Part shown: piece by piece, positions 27,738-38,900 of the stretch
Numbering within the stretch: the stretch's first letter is position 1
Layout: each line of letters starts with the position of its first letter
Assembly: GCA_017941035.1 (NCBI GenBank)
Contig: JAGAXG010000013.1
Location: 1 to 64,000, forward strand
Reading direction: 5' to 3'
Length of the DNA: 64,000 nt
Source of the DNA: a bacterium
GTDB lineage: Bacteria; Cyanobacteriota; Vampirovibrionia; Gastranaerophilales; Gastranaerophilaceae
Notes under the pieces: generated by a model
What the model was told of the DNA's origin: nothing
Database searches by the model: none
Seen by the model: the letters and a program-made list of their open reading frames with translations, nothing else
Made by a program: the position numbers and the translations under genes

Positions 27738-29483
27738 ATGAAAAAAGAAAAAGATAAAGATAAAAATAAAGCTCGATTGCGCCGTTGTAACTCAGTTACA
27801 AGTTGGCTTGATATTTTGTATATAGTTCTTGTTGTTATCTTAGTTTGTCATCTGTTTATTGTTCAAATTTTTGATTTCCACAGATACAGAGAACGTGGGA
27901 AAATGCAAAGAGCAAGTCATGATTTTGAGTTGCGTGGTGATATATATGACCGTAATGGAATTAAGCTGGCAACTGACAGAATCTATTACAATATTTATGC
28001 ACGTCCTGTTGACTATTCAAAGCACGAAACTCCAGCAAAAATCGCAAAATTATTTGCTCCTGTTTTAAATATTTCTGAATCTAACTTATATAAGAAGCTC
28101 TCAAATAAGGACATCAAGGTTATTGCCGTTAAAAAAAATGTTGATAGAGATACTGCTCAAAAATTGATGAAAATTATTGCAAAAAATAATTTTCGATCTA
28201 TTTCGTTAGATAAAAAAGAAGAAAGAGATTATCCGCAAGGTATTTTTGCCTCACATGTTCTTGGTTTTTACAATGCTGAAGCTGATGTTTCAAACGGAGT
28301 CGAGCTTTCAGCAAAAGACAAACTTCAACATGTTGTAAAAGCTCAAACTTATCAGCAAACTCGTGACGGGAAAATTATTTATAAATTTAATACAGATCCT
28401 GTGGCACCTACTATGACACCAAAAGGACTTGATGTTACATTAACAATAGATGCTGCTATTCAGCATGTTTGTGAAAAAGAATTGCAAAAAATTATTCAAG
28501 AAAAAGAAGCACTGCGTGGAGCTGTAATTGTTATGAATCCTAAAAATGGAGAAATACTTGCATATGCTGTTTCACCTACATATGATCCTAATCAATTTCA
28601 AAAAGCTTCTAATACTCAGATAAAAAACTGGACTTTAACTGATGTATATCCTCCCGGTTCTACATTTAAAATAATTACAGTAACAAGTGCGATGGAACTT
28701 GGTAAAATAAATGAAAATTCTATAATTCAAGATCAAGGTAAGATAAAATTTGGAAATTATACCATTGAAAACTATGATTATAAGCAAAAAGGTGCCCCTG
28801 GGAATATAAATTTAGTTTATTTATTTGAACATTCGAGTAATATAGGCTCTGTTAATGTTGGATATTTAATGTCTCATAAAGAATTTTATGGAATGTTAAA
28901 AAAATTTGGTTTTGGTGAAAAATCAGGAATAGACTTGCCAGGAGAGTCGTCAGGGCTACTTGCTTCTCCAAAGTATTGGGACAAAGGTCTGCATATGACC
29001 ATGTCATACGGCTATGGGACATCTGTTTCTATAATGCAGATGGTTTCAGCCGTTTCTGCTTTAGCTAATAATGGAGTTAGAGTTACTCCGCATGTCATAA
29101 AATATTCTTCTGAAGATGTAGATGATAAAGTAAAACATATTCAAACAATTTCACCATCAACTGCAAAAATAATCACTAGACTTCTTGTAAAAAGTGTCAA
29201 TAATGGAAAATCCGTAATTAAATCTGATAAATATAATATTGCCGCAAAAACAGGAACTTCTAGAAAGCCTCTTGAAAATGGCAGAGGTTATTCCGGAGCT
29301 ATGTACACTTCAACTATAGGGTATTTGCCTGCAAATGATCCGCAGGTTCTTATTTATGTAGTTATCGATAGCGCTAAAAAAGGACCTGTGTGGGGTAATA
29401 CAGTTGCAGGACCTGTTTTTCATGAAGTATCTGAACAAGTTGCAAGAATTTTAGATATTAAACCTGATAAAATAAAAAAATAA
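27738..29483 (+). CDS. ftsI: Penicillin-binding protein, FtsI/PBP3 type transpeptidase
   Basis: A 581-residue class B PBP for septal peptidoglycan cross-linking. It has a basic cytoplasmic tail, one span (about residues 24-45), a dimerisation domain (RGDIYDRNGIKLATD), and a transpeptidase domain with the SxxK motif PPGSTFKI, the SxN motif SSN and KTGTSR. No PASTA repeats. It is followed by murE, the classical division-cell-wall order. GTG at 27729 is an alternative start; neither start has a ribosome site, and a TAAAAT box at 27714 points to a very short leader. Confidence 0.92.
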   Translation: MKKEKDKDKNKARLRRCNSVTSWLDILYIVLVVILVCHLFIVQIFDFHRYRERGKMQRASHDFELRGDIYDRNGIKLATDRIYYNIYARPVDYSKHETPAKIAKLFAPVLNISESNLYKKLSNKDIKVIAVKKNVDRDTAQKLMKIIAKNNFRSISLDKKEERDYPQGIFASHVLGFYNAEADVSNGVELSAKDKLQHVVKAQTYQQTRDGKIIYKFNTDPVAPTMTPKGLDVTLTIDAAIQHVCEKELQKIIQEKEALRGAVIVMNPKNGEILAYAVSPTYDPNQFQKASNTQIKNWTLTDVYPPGSTFKIITVTSAMELGKINENSIIQDQGKIKFGNYTIENYDYKQKGAPGNINLVYLFEHSSNIGSVNVGYLMSHKEFYGMLKKFGFGEKSGIDLPGESSGLLASPKYWDKGLHMTMSYGYGTSVSIMQMVSAVSALANNGVRVTPHVIKYSSEDVDDKVKHIQTISPSTAKIITRLLVKSVNNGKSVIKSDKYNIAAKTGTSRKPLENGRGYSGAMYTSTIGYLPANDPQVLIYVVIDSAKKGPVWGNTVAGPVFHEVSEQVARILDIKPDKIKK

Positions 29484-29495
29484 GGAGAAATAAAA

Positions 29496-30971
29496 ATGAA
29501 ACTCGATGAATTGATAGAATACTTAAAATATAAAGACCTTATAAACTTTAAAAATGTTGAAATCTCAGGAATTTCATATAATTCAAAAACTACTAAAAAA
29601 GGAGATATCTTTGTTTGTTTGGTTGGAGAACATACTGATGGACATGAATATGCACAATTGGCAGTTGATTCAGGTGCAGTTGCATTACTTGTTGAGCGTA
29701 AAATTGAAAACATAAATGTTCCTCAAGTTCAAGTACAATCGACTAAGTATCAAATAGCTGATATTGCCGACAGATTTTATTCAAGCCCTTCTAAAGGTAT
29801 AAATCTTATAGGTGTAACCGGTACTAATGGAAAAACTACAGTTACTCATCTTATACAAAAAATTTTGGAAGAAAATAATCAAAAATGCGCGCTAATTGGG
29901 ACTTTGGGTTATAAGTTATCTTCTACCAGTGAATACCGAAATGCAAAACATACGACTCCTCAATCTCCTGAATTGCAGGCAACCTTACGAATGATAAAAG
30001 ATATTGAAAAAATAGATAATGTTGTTATGGAAGTAAGCTCTCATGCCTTGGAACAAAACCGTGTCGGCGGATGTCGTTTTAATGGCGCTGTATTCACCAA
30101 TTTAACCCAAGATCATTTGGATTATCATATCACTATGGAAAACTATTTTAAAGCGAAAGCTCTTTTGTTTAATAGGCTTTCTGAAGATAGCTTTGCGGTT
30201 ATAAATATTGATGATGAATATGGTGAAAGATTTTTAGCCGAAGTCCCTGAAAATGTTAAAAAATTGACATATGGTGTAAAAAAACAAGCGGATGTGATGG
30301 CTAAAAACATAAATTTTTCTACCAGCGGTGCAGAATTTACTCTTGTTACCTCTGGCAGTGAATATCCTGTAAGTTTACATATGAATGGTATGTTTAGCGT
30401 GTACAATGTTTTGGCTTCTATTGCTTCATCAATTGCTATGGGAATTAGTATTGATGTAGCACTTATTGCATTGCAAAATGTAAGAGGTGTAGCGGGCAGA
30501 TTTGAGGTTGTTAATAAAAGACCTTTGGTTATTGTTGATTACGCTCATACTCCTGATGGGCTAGAAAATGTTTTAAAAACTGCTCGTGAAATTACTCCAG
30601 CGAATGGCAAATTAATCTGTCTTTTTGGCTGCGGAGGTGATAGAGATGCTACAAAACGTCCTAAAATGGGTGCAATAGCTCAAAAATTAGCCGATAGAAT
30701 TGTTATTACAAGTGATAATCCTCGTTCAGAAGATCCTCAACAAATTATAACCGATATTATTGCCGGATTAAAATCTGTTGATCCTGAGATTGTGACTGTA
30801 GAACCAGACAGAGGGGAAGCAATTGCAATGCTCAAAACTATTGCAAATAACAATGATGTCGTCTTAATCGCAGGAAAGGGACATGAAAATTATCAGATAT
30901 TAAAAGATAAAACTATTCATTTTGACGATAGAGAAGAAGCTAAAAAAGTATTTGCAGGAAGCGTTATATAA
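29496..30971 (+). CDS. murE: UDP-MurNAc-tripeptide synthetase MurE (meso-DAP type)
   Basis: A 491-residue Mur ligase that adds the third amino acid to UDP-MurNAc-L-Ala-D-Glu. The ATP loop is GVTGTNGKTTVTH. VVMEVSSHALEQNRV and FTNLTQDHLDYH are in the central domain. The C-terminal DNPRSEDP contains DNPR, the signature for meso-diaminopimelate; lysine-adding enzymes differ here. That agrees with a Gram-negative-type wall. AAGGAG lies 8 bases before the ATG, 12 bp after ftsI. Confidence 0.95.
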   Translation: MKLDELIEYLKYKDLINFKNVEISGISYNSKTTKKGDIFVCLVGEHTDGHEYAQLAVDSGAVALLVERKIENINVPQVQVQSTKYQIADIADRFYSSPSKGINLIGVTGTNGKTTVTHLIQKILEENNQKCALIGTLGYKLSSTSEYRNAKHTTPQSPELQATLRMIKDIEKIDNVVMEVSSHALEQNRVGGCRFNGAVFTNLTQDHLDYHITMENYFKAKALLFNRLSEDSFAVINIDDEYGERFLAEVPENVKKLTYGVKKQADVMAKNINFSTSGAEFTLVTSGSEYPVSLHMNGMFSVYNVLASIASSIAMGISIDVALIALQNVRGVAGRFEVVNKRPLVIVDYAHTPDGLENVLKTAREITPANGKLICLFGCGGDRDATKRPKMGAIAQKLADRIVITSDNPRSEDPQQIITDIIAGLKSVDPEIVTVEPDRGEAIAMLKTIANNNDVVLIAGKGHENYQILKDKTIHFDDREEAKKVFAGSVI

Positions 30972-30973
30972 TT

Positions 30974-31876
30974 ATGTTTACAAAGTTACTTATAGAACAG
31001 CATTTTCATGGCGCATATGGTATTGATTTTAATAATGCAGGGATTAGTGATATAGTTGATTTATCTTATCAAATTAAAAAAGAGGGCATTGGAGCAATTT
31101 TTCCTACGCTTGTTACTGACTCGATTGAAAATATTAAAAGACAAATATCTGTCATTAAGAAAGCTTCAAAGAAACAAAGTTCTGATTGCGCAAAAATTTT
31201 AGGGGTACATTTAGAAGGTATTTTTCTTAACCCTAAAAAATGTGGAATTCACGATAATAGATATTTTTTAAAACCAACTATTGAAAATTTTAGTTTAATT
31301 GAAGACGATTTTATAAAAATTGTTACTGTTGCTCCTGAATTTTGTGATACTAATTTTTTTAAATATTTGAAAAATAAAGATATAAAAATACAGGCAGGAC
31401 ATTGCATCGGAGGAGATTTATCTTTTTGTGACGGTGTTACACATACATTTAATGCAATGGAAGGTATTTCTCATCGTTCAAAGTCAACATTACTAAGTTC
31501 TTTAATTAATGATGATATTTATAATGAAATTATTTGTGATGGTGTACACGTGAGTGATGATGCGCTAAAACTTCTTTTTAAAGCAAAGCCTTATGATAAG
31601 ATTTTATTGGTTTCAGATTGTCTGCCTTGTACACATAGTAATGTTAAAGAATTTATTTTTGCAGGTAGTAAAATTTATTATGATGGAGATACCGCAAAAT
31701 CTAAATCGGGAACTCTTGCCGGAAGCTCAAAATTATTACCTGATATAGTAAAAATTTTATTTACTAAAGGATTATTTAACATTGAATATATCAATAATCC
31801 TTACAAATACCATAAAATTGATATTGATGGACAAATAGAATGGGATGAGCATTTTAATATAGTAAAAGTAAGCTGA
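30974..31876 (+). CDS. nagA: Short N-acetylglucosamine-6-phosphate deacetylase (NagA-like)
   Basis: A 300-residue amidohydrolase. EQHFHGAYGIDF, GVHLEGIFLNPKKCGIHD (metal Glu), QAGHCIGGD, THTFNAMEGISHRS, DGVHVSDDALKLL and the catalytic Asp of LLVSDCLP follow NagA order. Standard NagA is about 380-400 residues; this one lacks the N-terminal beta-sandwich and starts at the first barrel strand. The Pro of HLEGPF is Ile. It may recycle amino sugars released by the wall enzymes around it. It starts 2 bases after murE with no ribosome site, so coupling is likely. Confidence 0.8.
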   Translation: MFTKLLIEQHFHGAYGIDFNNAGISDIVDLSYQIKKEGIGAIFPTLVTDSIENIKRQISVIKKASKKQSSDCAKILGVHLEGIFLNPKKCGIHDNRYFLKPTIENFSLIEDDFIKIVTVAPEFCDTNFFKYLKNKDIKIQAGHCIGGDLSFCDGVTHTFNAMEGISHRSKSTLLSSLINDDIYNEIICDGVHVSDDALKLLFKAKPYDKILLVSDCLPCTHSNVKEFIFAGSKIYYDGDTAKSKSGTLAGSSKLLPDIVKILFTKGLFNIEYINNPYKYHKIDIDGQIEWDEHFNIVKVS

Positions 31877-31904
31877 TATTTTATATTTGAGAGGATTTTA
31901 GTTT

Positions 31905-33560
31905 ATGAGAAGTGATAATGTAAAAAAAGGAATAGCACATGCTCCGCATAGAGGTCTTTTGATGGCATCAGGAGTAAGTCGTAAAAATATAAATGCGCCT
32001 TTTATAGGAATAGCGAGCTCTTTCACGGATTTAATTCCCGGGCATGCCGGAATGCGCGATTTGGAGCGACAAATTGAAAAAGGTATTCATACAGGTGGAG
32101 GACAAGCTTTTGTGTTTGGAGTACCGGCGATTTGTGATGGAATTGCTATGGGGCATGAAGGTATGAGGTATTCTTTACCTTCGCGCGATTTGATAGCAGA
32201 TTGTGTAGAAACAGTTGCACAAGGACATCAGCTTGATGGGCTTGTATTATTAACTAATTGTGACAAAATAACTCCGGCAATGCTTATAGCATCTTTACGT
32301 TTGGATATTCCTTGTATAATTGTAACAGCAGGTCCAATGCTTGAAGGGGAAAGTCGATGTGCTAAATTAACTATGATAAAAGGTTCTTTTGAAGCTGTCG
32401 GAAAATTTAGAAACGGAGAGATTGATGAAAGCAGGCTTTTAGAACTGGAAGAAGAATCCTGCCCGACAATTGGGTCATGTCAAGGAATGTATACTGCTAA
32501 TACAATGGCCTGTTTAACAGAAGCTATGGGGATGAGTTTACCTTTATGTGCTACTGCTTCTGCAGTATCTTCTAAAAAAAGAAGAATTGCTTTTGAGTCC
32601 GGTGTTCAAATTGTTAATTTAGTAAAAAATAATATTAAACCATCAAATATTATAAATCGTGATACCTTAATAAATGCTGTAATCTGTGATTTAGCAATGG
32701 GAGGAAGTACAAACTCAATAATGCATCTTCTTGCACTTGCAAATGCCGGAAACATTGATTTAAAATTAGATGATTTTGATGTTTGGGGTAAGAAAGTTCA
32801 TCAAATATTAAAACTTGATCCTGCTGCTAATCCTACAATGACAGATTTTCATAATGGAGGAGGAATTCCTGCTTTAATGAAAAAATTGATAAATTCTAAT
32901 GTTGGAATTGTAGATAGACCTACAGTTTCAGGTTTTTCTACTTATGAAATTTCAAAAGATTGTTTTGTAAATAATGAATTAATAAAGGATTTTGATAATC
33001 CTGTTACAAAAGAGCCTGGGCTGGGAATTTTATACGGGAATATTGCACCTGACGGATGTGTGACAAAAATTTCTGGTATTTCACCTGAATGTTATGAATT
33101 TGAAGGCTCTGCAAAGTGTTTTGATTGCGAAGAAGATGCCATGTTTGCTCTTGAAAATGATAAAATAAATAATGGTGATGTTATTATAATTCGCTATGAA
33201 GGACCTCAGGGCGGACCTGGTATGAGGGAAATGCTTGCTCCTACATCACTTCTTGTCGGAAAAGGATTAGGAAAAACTTGTGCTCTTATTACTGATGGTA
33301 GATTTTCAGGTGGAACAAGAGGAATATGTATTGGTCACGTTTGCCCTGAAGCTTCAAATGGAGGTAATATAGCTCTTATAAGAAATGGCGATAAAATAAA
33401 AATTGATATTCCTAATCGAAAAATTAATGTCTTAATATCTGATGAAGAACTTGAAAAAAGGCGCATCGATTTAAAACCATTTAAATCAAAAATCAGATCT
33501 GGCTATTTATCAAAGTATTCAAGAACAGTTCAAGATGCAAGCCATGGAGCTATAGTATGA
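31905..33560 (+). CDS. ilvD: Dihydroxy-acid dehydratase
   Basis: A 551-residue iron-sulfur enzyme of valine, isoleucine and pantothenate synthesis. Cluster and active-site regions are visible: [33 protein letters not shown] and [19 protein letters not shown]. The N-terminal block reads [15 protein letters not shown] (PGH, as in the E. coli enzyme, not PCN as in plant-type enzymes). Full length. It is the only branched-chain amino acid gene here, set inside an envelope gene run. GAGAGGA precedes the ATG. Confidence 0.94.
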   Translation: MRSDNVKKGIAHAPHRGLLMASGVSRKNINAPFIGIASSFTDLIPGHAGMRDLERQIEKGIHTGGGQAFVFGVPAICDGIAMGHEGMRYSLPSRDLIADCVETVAQGHQLDGLVLLTNCDKITPAMLIASLRLDIPCIIVTAGPMLEGESRCAKLTMIKGSFEAVGKFRNGEIDESRLLELEEESCPTIGSCQGMYTANTMACLTEAMGMSLPLCATASAVSSKKRRIAFESGVQIVNLVKNNIKPSNIINRDTLINAVICDLAMGGSTNSIMHLLALANAGNIDLKLDDFDVWGKKVHQILKLDPAANPTMTDFHNGGGIPALMKKLINSNVGIVDRPTVSGFSTYEISKDCFVNNELIKDFDNPVTKEPGLGILYGNIAPDGCVTKISGISPECYEFEGSAKCFDCEEDAMFALENDKINNGDVIIIRYEGPQGGPGMREMLAPTSLLVGKGLGKTCALITDGRFSGGTRGICIGHVCPEASNGGNIALIRNGDKIKIDIPNRKINVLISDEELEKRRIDLKPFKSKIRSGYLSKYSRTVQDASHGAIV

Positions 33561-34240
33561 CAGAATTGAATCATATTGCAATAATTATGGACGGAAATCG
33601 TAGGTGGGCAAAAGAACGCAATTTGCCTACTGCAGCAGGACATAAAAAAGGTGTGACAGCTCTTAGAAATACTGTAAGAGCCTGCAATGATTTAGGAATA
33701 AAATATTTAACTGTTTATGCTTTTTCAACAGAAAATTGGAAAAGAACTGATGAAGAGGTAAATTTTTTAATGGATTTAGTCGCAATTACATTAAAAAATG
33801 AACTTGCGGAAATGGATAAAGAGGGAGTAAAAATTTCTTTTATAGGTGATATGTCTCGTATTTCAAAAAAATTGCAAGATGTTATCTTTAATTCGGAAGA
33901 AACTACAAAAAATAATAATGGCGTAAATCTTCAAATTGCTTTTAATTATGGAGCAAGAGATGAAATAACTAATGCAGTAAGATGTATCGTAAAATCAGGT
34001 GTAAAGGCAGAAGATATTACATCTGAATTGATATGCAAAAATCTTTATACTAAAGGTATACCTGATCCGGATATTTTAATTCGTACCGGAGGAGAAAAAA
34101 GACTTTCAAATTATTTGTTATGGCAGATTGCTTATTCTGAAATTATAGTAAGAAATGAGTATTGGCCTGAATTTGATAAAAAAATTCTCGTAGAATGTGT
34201 AGAAGAATTTAGAACAAGGCAAAGGCGTTATGGAAAATAA
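33557..34240 (+). CDS. uppS: Isoprenyl transferase (undecaprenyl diphosphate synthase)
   Basis: A 227-residue cis-prenyltransferase that makes the C55 carrier lipid. [15 protein letters not shown] holds the catalytic Asp; [25 protein letters not shown] and [24 protein letters not shown] are the other conserved regions. Slightly short for the family but all five regions are present. The ATG overlaps the ilvD stop (ATGA). It supplies the lipid for the Mur pathway upstream. Confidence 0.95.
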   Translation: MTELNHIAIIMDGNRRWAKERNLPTAAGHKKGVTALRNTVRACNDLGIKYLTVYAFSTENWKRTDEEVNFLMDLVAITLKNELAEMDKEGVKISFIGDMSRISKKLQDVIFNSEETTKNNNGVNLQIAFNYGARDEITNAVRCIVKSGVKAEDITSELICKNLYTKGIPDPDILIRTGGEKRLSNYLLWQIAYSEIIVRNEYWPEFDKKILVECVEEFRTRQRRYGK

Positions 34241-34814
34241 GATTAAAATAGTTTTTGCAACAGGAAATTCACATAAGTTACAAGAAGTAAATGAAATCGC
34301 TTATGGAAGTGGTATTGAATTTATTTTACCACCTGCAGGATTTAATCCTGCTGAAATAGGTGTAACTTTTGAAGAAAATTCTTTAATAAAAGCTAAGGAA
34401 GCCTCTAAAATTTCAAACATGATGTCTCTTGCTGATGATTCTGGACTTTGTGTAGAAGCTTTAAATGGAGCTCCTGGAATTCATTCTGCAAGATATGAAC
34501 AGACTCCTCAAAAAAGAATAGACAAGTTACTATATAATCTTAGCCACATTGATAATAGGAAAGCAAAATTTGTTTGTGCTATGACTCTTGTAGATAAAGA
34601 TGGAAATGTCTTGAATACAGAAATTGGTGAATGCCATGGTGAAATTTCAAAGTCTCAATCAGGTACAAACGGTTTTGGTTATGATCCTATATTTATTGTC
34701 GATAATTACGGGATAACAATGGCTCAAATGTCTGAAGAATTAAAAAATAAAATTTCACATCGTGGTATCGCCCTTTCTAAAATGATTAAATTTATACAAA
34801 AATCACTTCTTTAG
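34230..34814 (+). CDS. rdgB: XTP/dITP diphosphatase (RdgB/HAM1)
   Basis: A 194-residue house-cleaning nucleotide pyrophosphatase. FATGNSHKLQEV is the substrate-binding start, TFEENSLIKAKEASK and LADDSGLCVEALNGAPGIHSARYE are the core, and NGFGYDPIFI and SHRGIALSKM complete the set. It overlaps uppS by 11 bp and belongs to the same unit. Confidence 0.95.
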   Translation: MENKIKIVFATGNSHKLQEVNEIAYGSGIEFILPPAGFNPAEIGVTFEENSLIKAKEASKISNMMSLADDSGLCVEALNGAPGIHSARYEQTPQKRIDKLLYNLSHIDNRKAKFVCAMTLVDKDGNVLNTEIGECHGEISKSQSGTNGFGYDPIFIVDNYGITMAQMSEELKNKISHRGIALSKMIKFIQKSLL

Positions 34815-34830
34815 AAAACGGGTATTTTAA

Positions 34831-35955
34831 ATGAAAAAAAATATTATAATAATTGCGGCAATTGTTTTAATTGCAATATTTTTACGTCTTATTTTTAGTA
34901 TTAGTACAGGAATATTAAAAAATAAAGGTGTTTCAAAACAGAAAATTCCGATAGTTAATGTAGAAACAGTCCAATTAAAGGATATAATAAGAAGTTTTGA
35001 AGTCCCTGGCAGAGTTGATTCAGTGTATCAGGTTAATGTCGTAGCAAGAATTTCAGGTTATCTTCAGAAAAGCTATTTTACCGAAGGCAGTTACGTAAAA
35101 AAAGGAGATATATTATTTTTAATTGAACCTGATGAGTATAAAAGCAGTGCTGACATAGCTCAAGCAGATATAAAAAACATAAAAGCAAAACTTGATTACG
35201 CTAATAAACAACTTTTAAGGGCTAAAGAACTTGTCAAATCGGATTACATAGCAAAGTCGCGTTATGATGAAATTCTTTCTAACAGAGATTCTTTACAAGC
35301 ACAATTACGATCTGCTTATTCAATTCTTGAAGATAAAAAAAGGAATCTTAATTATACGAAAATAAAATCACCAATTGACGGTAAAGTAGGAATTATAGAT
35401 GTTAGTGTAGGGAATTATGTCACTCCTATGACAGGAAACCTTACAACCATAAATAGCACAAATCCAATTTATGTCACTTTCTCACTAAACATAGAGGACT
35501 TTAATACTCTTTCAAAAATTGATAAAGAAAATAATAAAAATCATAAAGTAAGGATCTATTTTACAGGAGGAGATGAATACTCTAAAGTAGGTATTCAAAA
35601 TTTTTTAGATAATGAAGTTGATCAAAATACTGGAACAGTAATGTTGCGTGCTACTTTTGATAATCCTGAAAATGAATTACTTCACGGTGAATTGGTTACA
35701 GTAAAATTATTTTCAAATAATATGATCAAAGTACCGATTGTACCAATTAAGGCAGTTGCACAAAATCAAGAAGGAAAATACGTTTACAAGCTGGATAAAA
35801 AAAATTTGCCTCAAATTGCATATATAAAAACTGAGGGACAATCAGGGGATTATTTAATAGTAAGCGAAGGTTTAAACAGTGGTGACAGGATAATAACAGA
35901 TGGAATATTAAATGTTATTCCTAATCAAAAAGTAAAAATAGTGAGCGATAAATAA
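34831..35955 (+). CDS. RND efflux system 2, periplasmic adaptor (MFP) subunit
   Basis: A 374-residue membrane fusion protein paralogous to that at 7095. N-terminal anchor is residues 4-22. The lipoyl halves are VNVVARISGYLQKSYFTEGSYVKKGD and IKSPIDGKVGIIDVSVGNYV, flanking the helical hairpin; the beta-barrel has DNEVDQNTGTVMLRATFDNP. Its stop overlaps the pump start by one base (TAATG). It follows rdgB by 16 bp, so the system seems to ride on the cell-wall operon. Confidence 0.93.
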   Translation: MKKNIIIIAAIVLIAIFLRLIFSISTGILKNKGVSKQKIPIVNVETVQLKDIIRSFEVPGRVDSVYQVNVVARISGYLQKSYFTEGSYVKKGDILFLIEPDEYKSSADIAQADIKNIKAKLDYANKQLLRAKELVKSDYIAKSRYDEILSNRDSLQAQLRSAYSILEDKKRNLNYTKIKSPIDGKVGIIDVSVGNYVTPMTGNLTTINSTNPIYVTFSLNIEDFNTLSKIDKENNKNHKVRIYFTGGDEYSKVGIQNFLDNEVDQNTGTVMLRATFDNPENELLHGELVTVKLFSNNMIKVPIVPIKAVAQNQEGKYVYKLDKKNLPQIAYIKTEGQSGDYLIVSEGLNSGDRIITDGILNVIPNQKVKIVSDK

Positions 35956-38900
35956 TGGACACTAAAGAATCGAATAATATTTTTATAAGGCGTCCTAAGC
36001 TTGCAATTGTTATATCTCTGGCAATTGTTCTTGCCGGCATATTAGTGTTAAAATCACTTCCTCTTGAAGAATATCCTTCTATTACTCCTCCTCAAATAGT
36101 TGTTAGTGCAACATATTCAGGAGCAAGTTCTGAGGTAATCGAATCTACTATAGCTTCCCCAGTTGAATCACAACTTAACGGCGTTGATAATATGATTTAT
36201 ATGAGTTCTTCATCTCAAAACGGCTCATATAAATTAACTTTGTATTTTGATGTGGGTACTAATCCTGATATGGCTCTTGTTAATACTCAAAATGCGCTTC
36301 AGTTAGTGATACCTCGTTTACCAGAAGAAGTGAGAAGATACGGTCTTTCAGTTAAAAAATCAACAGGAGGAGCCGGTTTATTATTAATTTCAATTAATTC
36401 TCCTCATAATACATATAGCAATTTATTTATTTCAAATTATGCAAATGTTTACATAAAAGATGAACTTGCAAGAATAAAGGGGGTAGGAGAAATTTCCGTA
36501 TTCGGATCTTCAGATTACTCAATGAGGATTTGGCTTAATGCAAATAAAATGGCACTATATCAGCTTTCCGTATCAGAAGTTATAAAGGCTGTTCAAGAGC
36601 AAAATACTCAAGTCCCCGCAGGTGATTTGGGTGTTGAGCCTATGAAAGAAAAACAACTTATCAAATTAACTATGAGAACTAAGGGGAGATTAAAAGATGA
36701 AAAAGAATTTGAAAATATAATTATTAAAGAGCGGCAAGATGGTTCAAGAATTCGCTTAAAGGATGTAGCCAGAGTTGAGTTAGGTGCTGAAAGTTATTCT
36801 TTTTTCTCTAGAATTAGCGGTAAAAATGCTTCTATTATATCTATAACTCAAATGCCTGAGGCAAATGCTATTGATCTTGTAAACAGGATTAAATCTAGGC
36901 TGGAAGAACTAAGCAAAAGTTTTCCAAAGGATTTAGAATACAAAATACAGCATGATGAAACTGAATTTGTTAGAGAATCAATAAAAGAAGTTGTTGAAGC
37001 TGTACTGCTTGCAATTTTTTTGGTAAGTGGCGTAACCTATTTGTTTTTAGGTACAATCAGATCAGCTTTTATACCTTTCTGTGCAATTCCTGTCTCATTA
37101 ATTGGTGTATTTATATTTATGAATGTTTTTGGCTTTTCCATAAATTTGCTTATATTATTTGCACTAGTTTTAGCTGTAGGACTTGTTGTAGATGATGCAA
37201 TAGTAGTTTTAGAAAACACTCAAAGACATATTCTGGAAGGCAAATCCCCGAAATTGGCAACAGAGATAACGATGAAAGAGGTTTTTAGTGCTGTTATTGC
37301 AACTTCTCTTGTCTTAATGGCTGTATTCGTACCTGTTTCATTTATAGGAGGTATAACAGGTAGAATGTTCAATCAGTTCGCACTTTGTATATCTGCCTCT
37401 ATCGGATTATCTACACTTGTTGCCTTAACACTTGCGCCTGCTCTATGTTCAACAATATTAAAAAGAGAAGATAATGAACCAAATTTTATAAAAAAATTTA
37501 ATAATAATTTTGAAAATATTAAAACAAAGTATCTTGATAGCGTAGAAAAGCTTCTAAGTTCAAAAACTCTGACCTTATTTTCGCTTCTGCTAATATTTTT
37601 TTTAGTAGTATTATTATTTTTATTAATACCTAAGGGATTTTTACCACAAGAAGACAGAGGAGCAATTTTTACGCAAATTCAGCTCCCAGAAGGTTCATCA
37701 GCATCAAGGACAAGTGATATTGCTGAAAAAATCGAAAAAAAACTACTTTCTATAAAAGGAGTACAGGATACAATTACATTAGTAGGGATGAACGGAGAAA
37801 ACACCGCACTTATTGTCTCTGATTTAGCGCCATGGCATAAACGTAAAAATAAAAAAGAAAGTTCAAATAGTATTCAAAGCATTATAAATTCTGAGTATTA
37901 CAATTACCCTTATGCCACTGTTGCGACTTTTTCACCTCCTGCTATATCAGGTTTAGGAATGTTTGGAGGATTTGAATATCAGCTTTTGGATAGAGGAAAT
38001 AGAGAACCTAGCCAGCTTCTTAGCGAGGCACAAAAATTAATGAATGAAGCGCGTAAAAATCCAAAATTTACCCTTTTATATACATCATATACCGCAAACC
38101 TTCCTCAAATTATGATTGATGTCGATGTAGACAAGGCAAAAGCTCAAAATGTGGAAATTTCTGAAATTTATAACGCAATTGGAGCTTATTTTGCTATGAC
38201 TTATGTAAATGATTTTAATAAATATGGTCGTGTATATAGAGTCTATATGCAGGCAGACTCAGAGTTTAGGGCAAAATTGTCAGATTTAGATAAAATTTTT
38301 GTAAAAAACAACTCTGGGAAAATGGTACCATTAAAAGAAGTAATATCCACAAAAAATATAACAGGTCCATATGTAAGAACAAGATTTAACATGTATCCTG
38401 CAATTACGATTAACGGCAATGTACGCAACAATGTAAGTTCTGGGGAAGCAATTAATTTAATGGAAAAAATTTCAGAAAAATTTTTACCGGAGAATTTAAC
38501 TTTTGCTTGGTCTGGTACAGCCTATCAGGAGAAAAAATCCAGTGGAGACATTGCACCAATTTTAATAATGTCACTTATTTTTGTATTTTTATTTCTTGTA
38601 GGTTTATATGAAAGCTGGTTCTTGCCAGTAAGTGTTTTACTTGTTACTCCTGTTGCAATTGGCGGGGCACTATTATTTCAATATATTTTTGGCTATGCCC
38701 TTGATATATATTCGCAAATTGGGTTGGTTATGCTGATAGGATTAAGCACAAAACAGGCTATTTTAATTGTAGAATTTGCTAAAGATGCACACAATTCTGG
38801 ATTAAGTATTCGTGAGTCAGCACTTCAAGCCGCAAAACTACGTTTTAGGGCAGTCATGATGACTAATATTTCATTTATCTTAGGGCTTATACCACTAATA

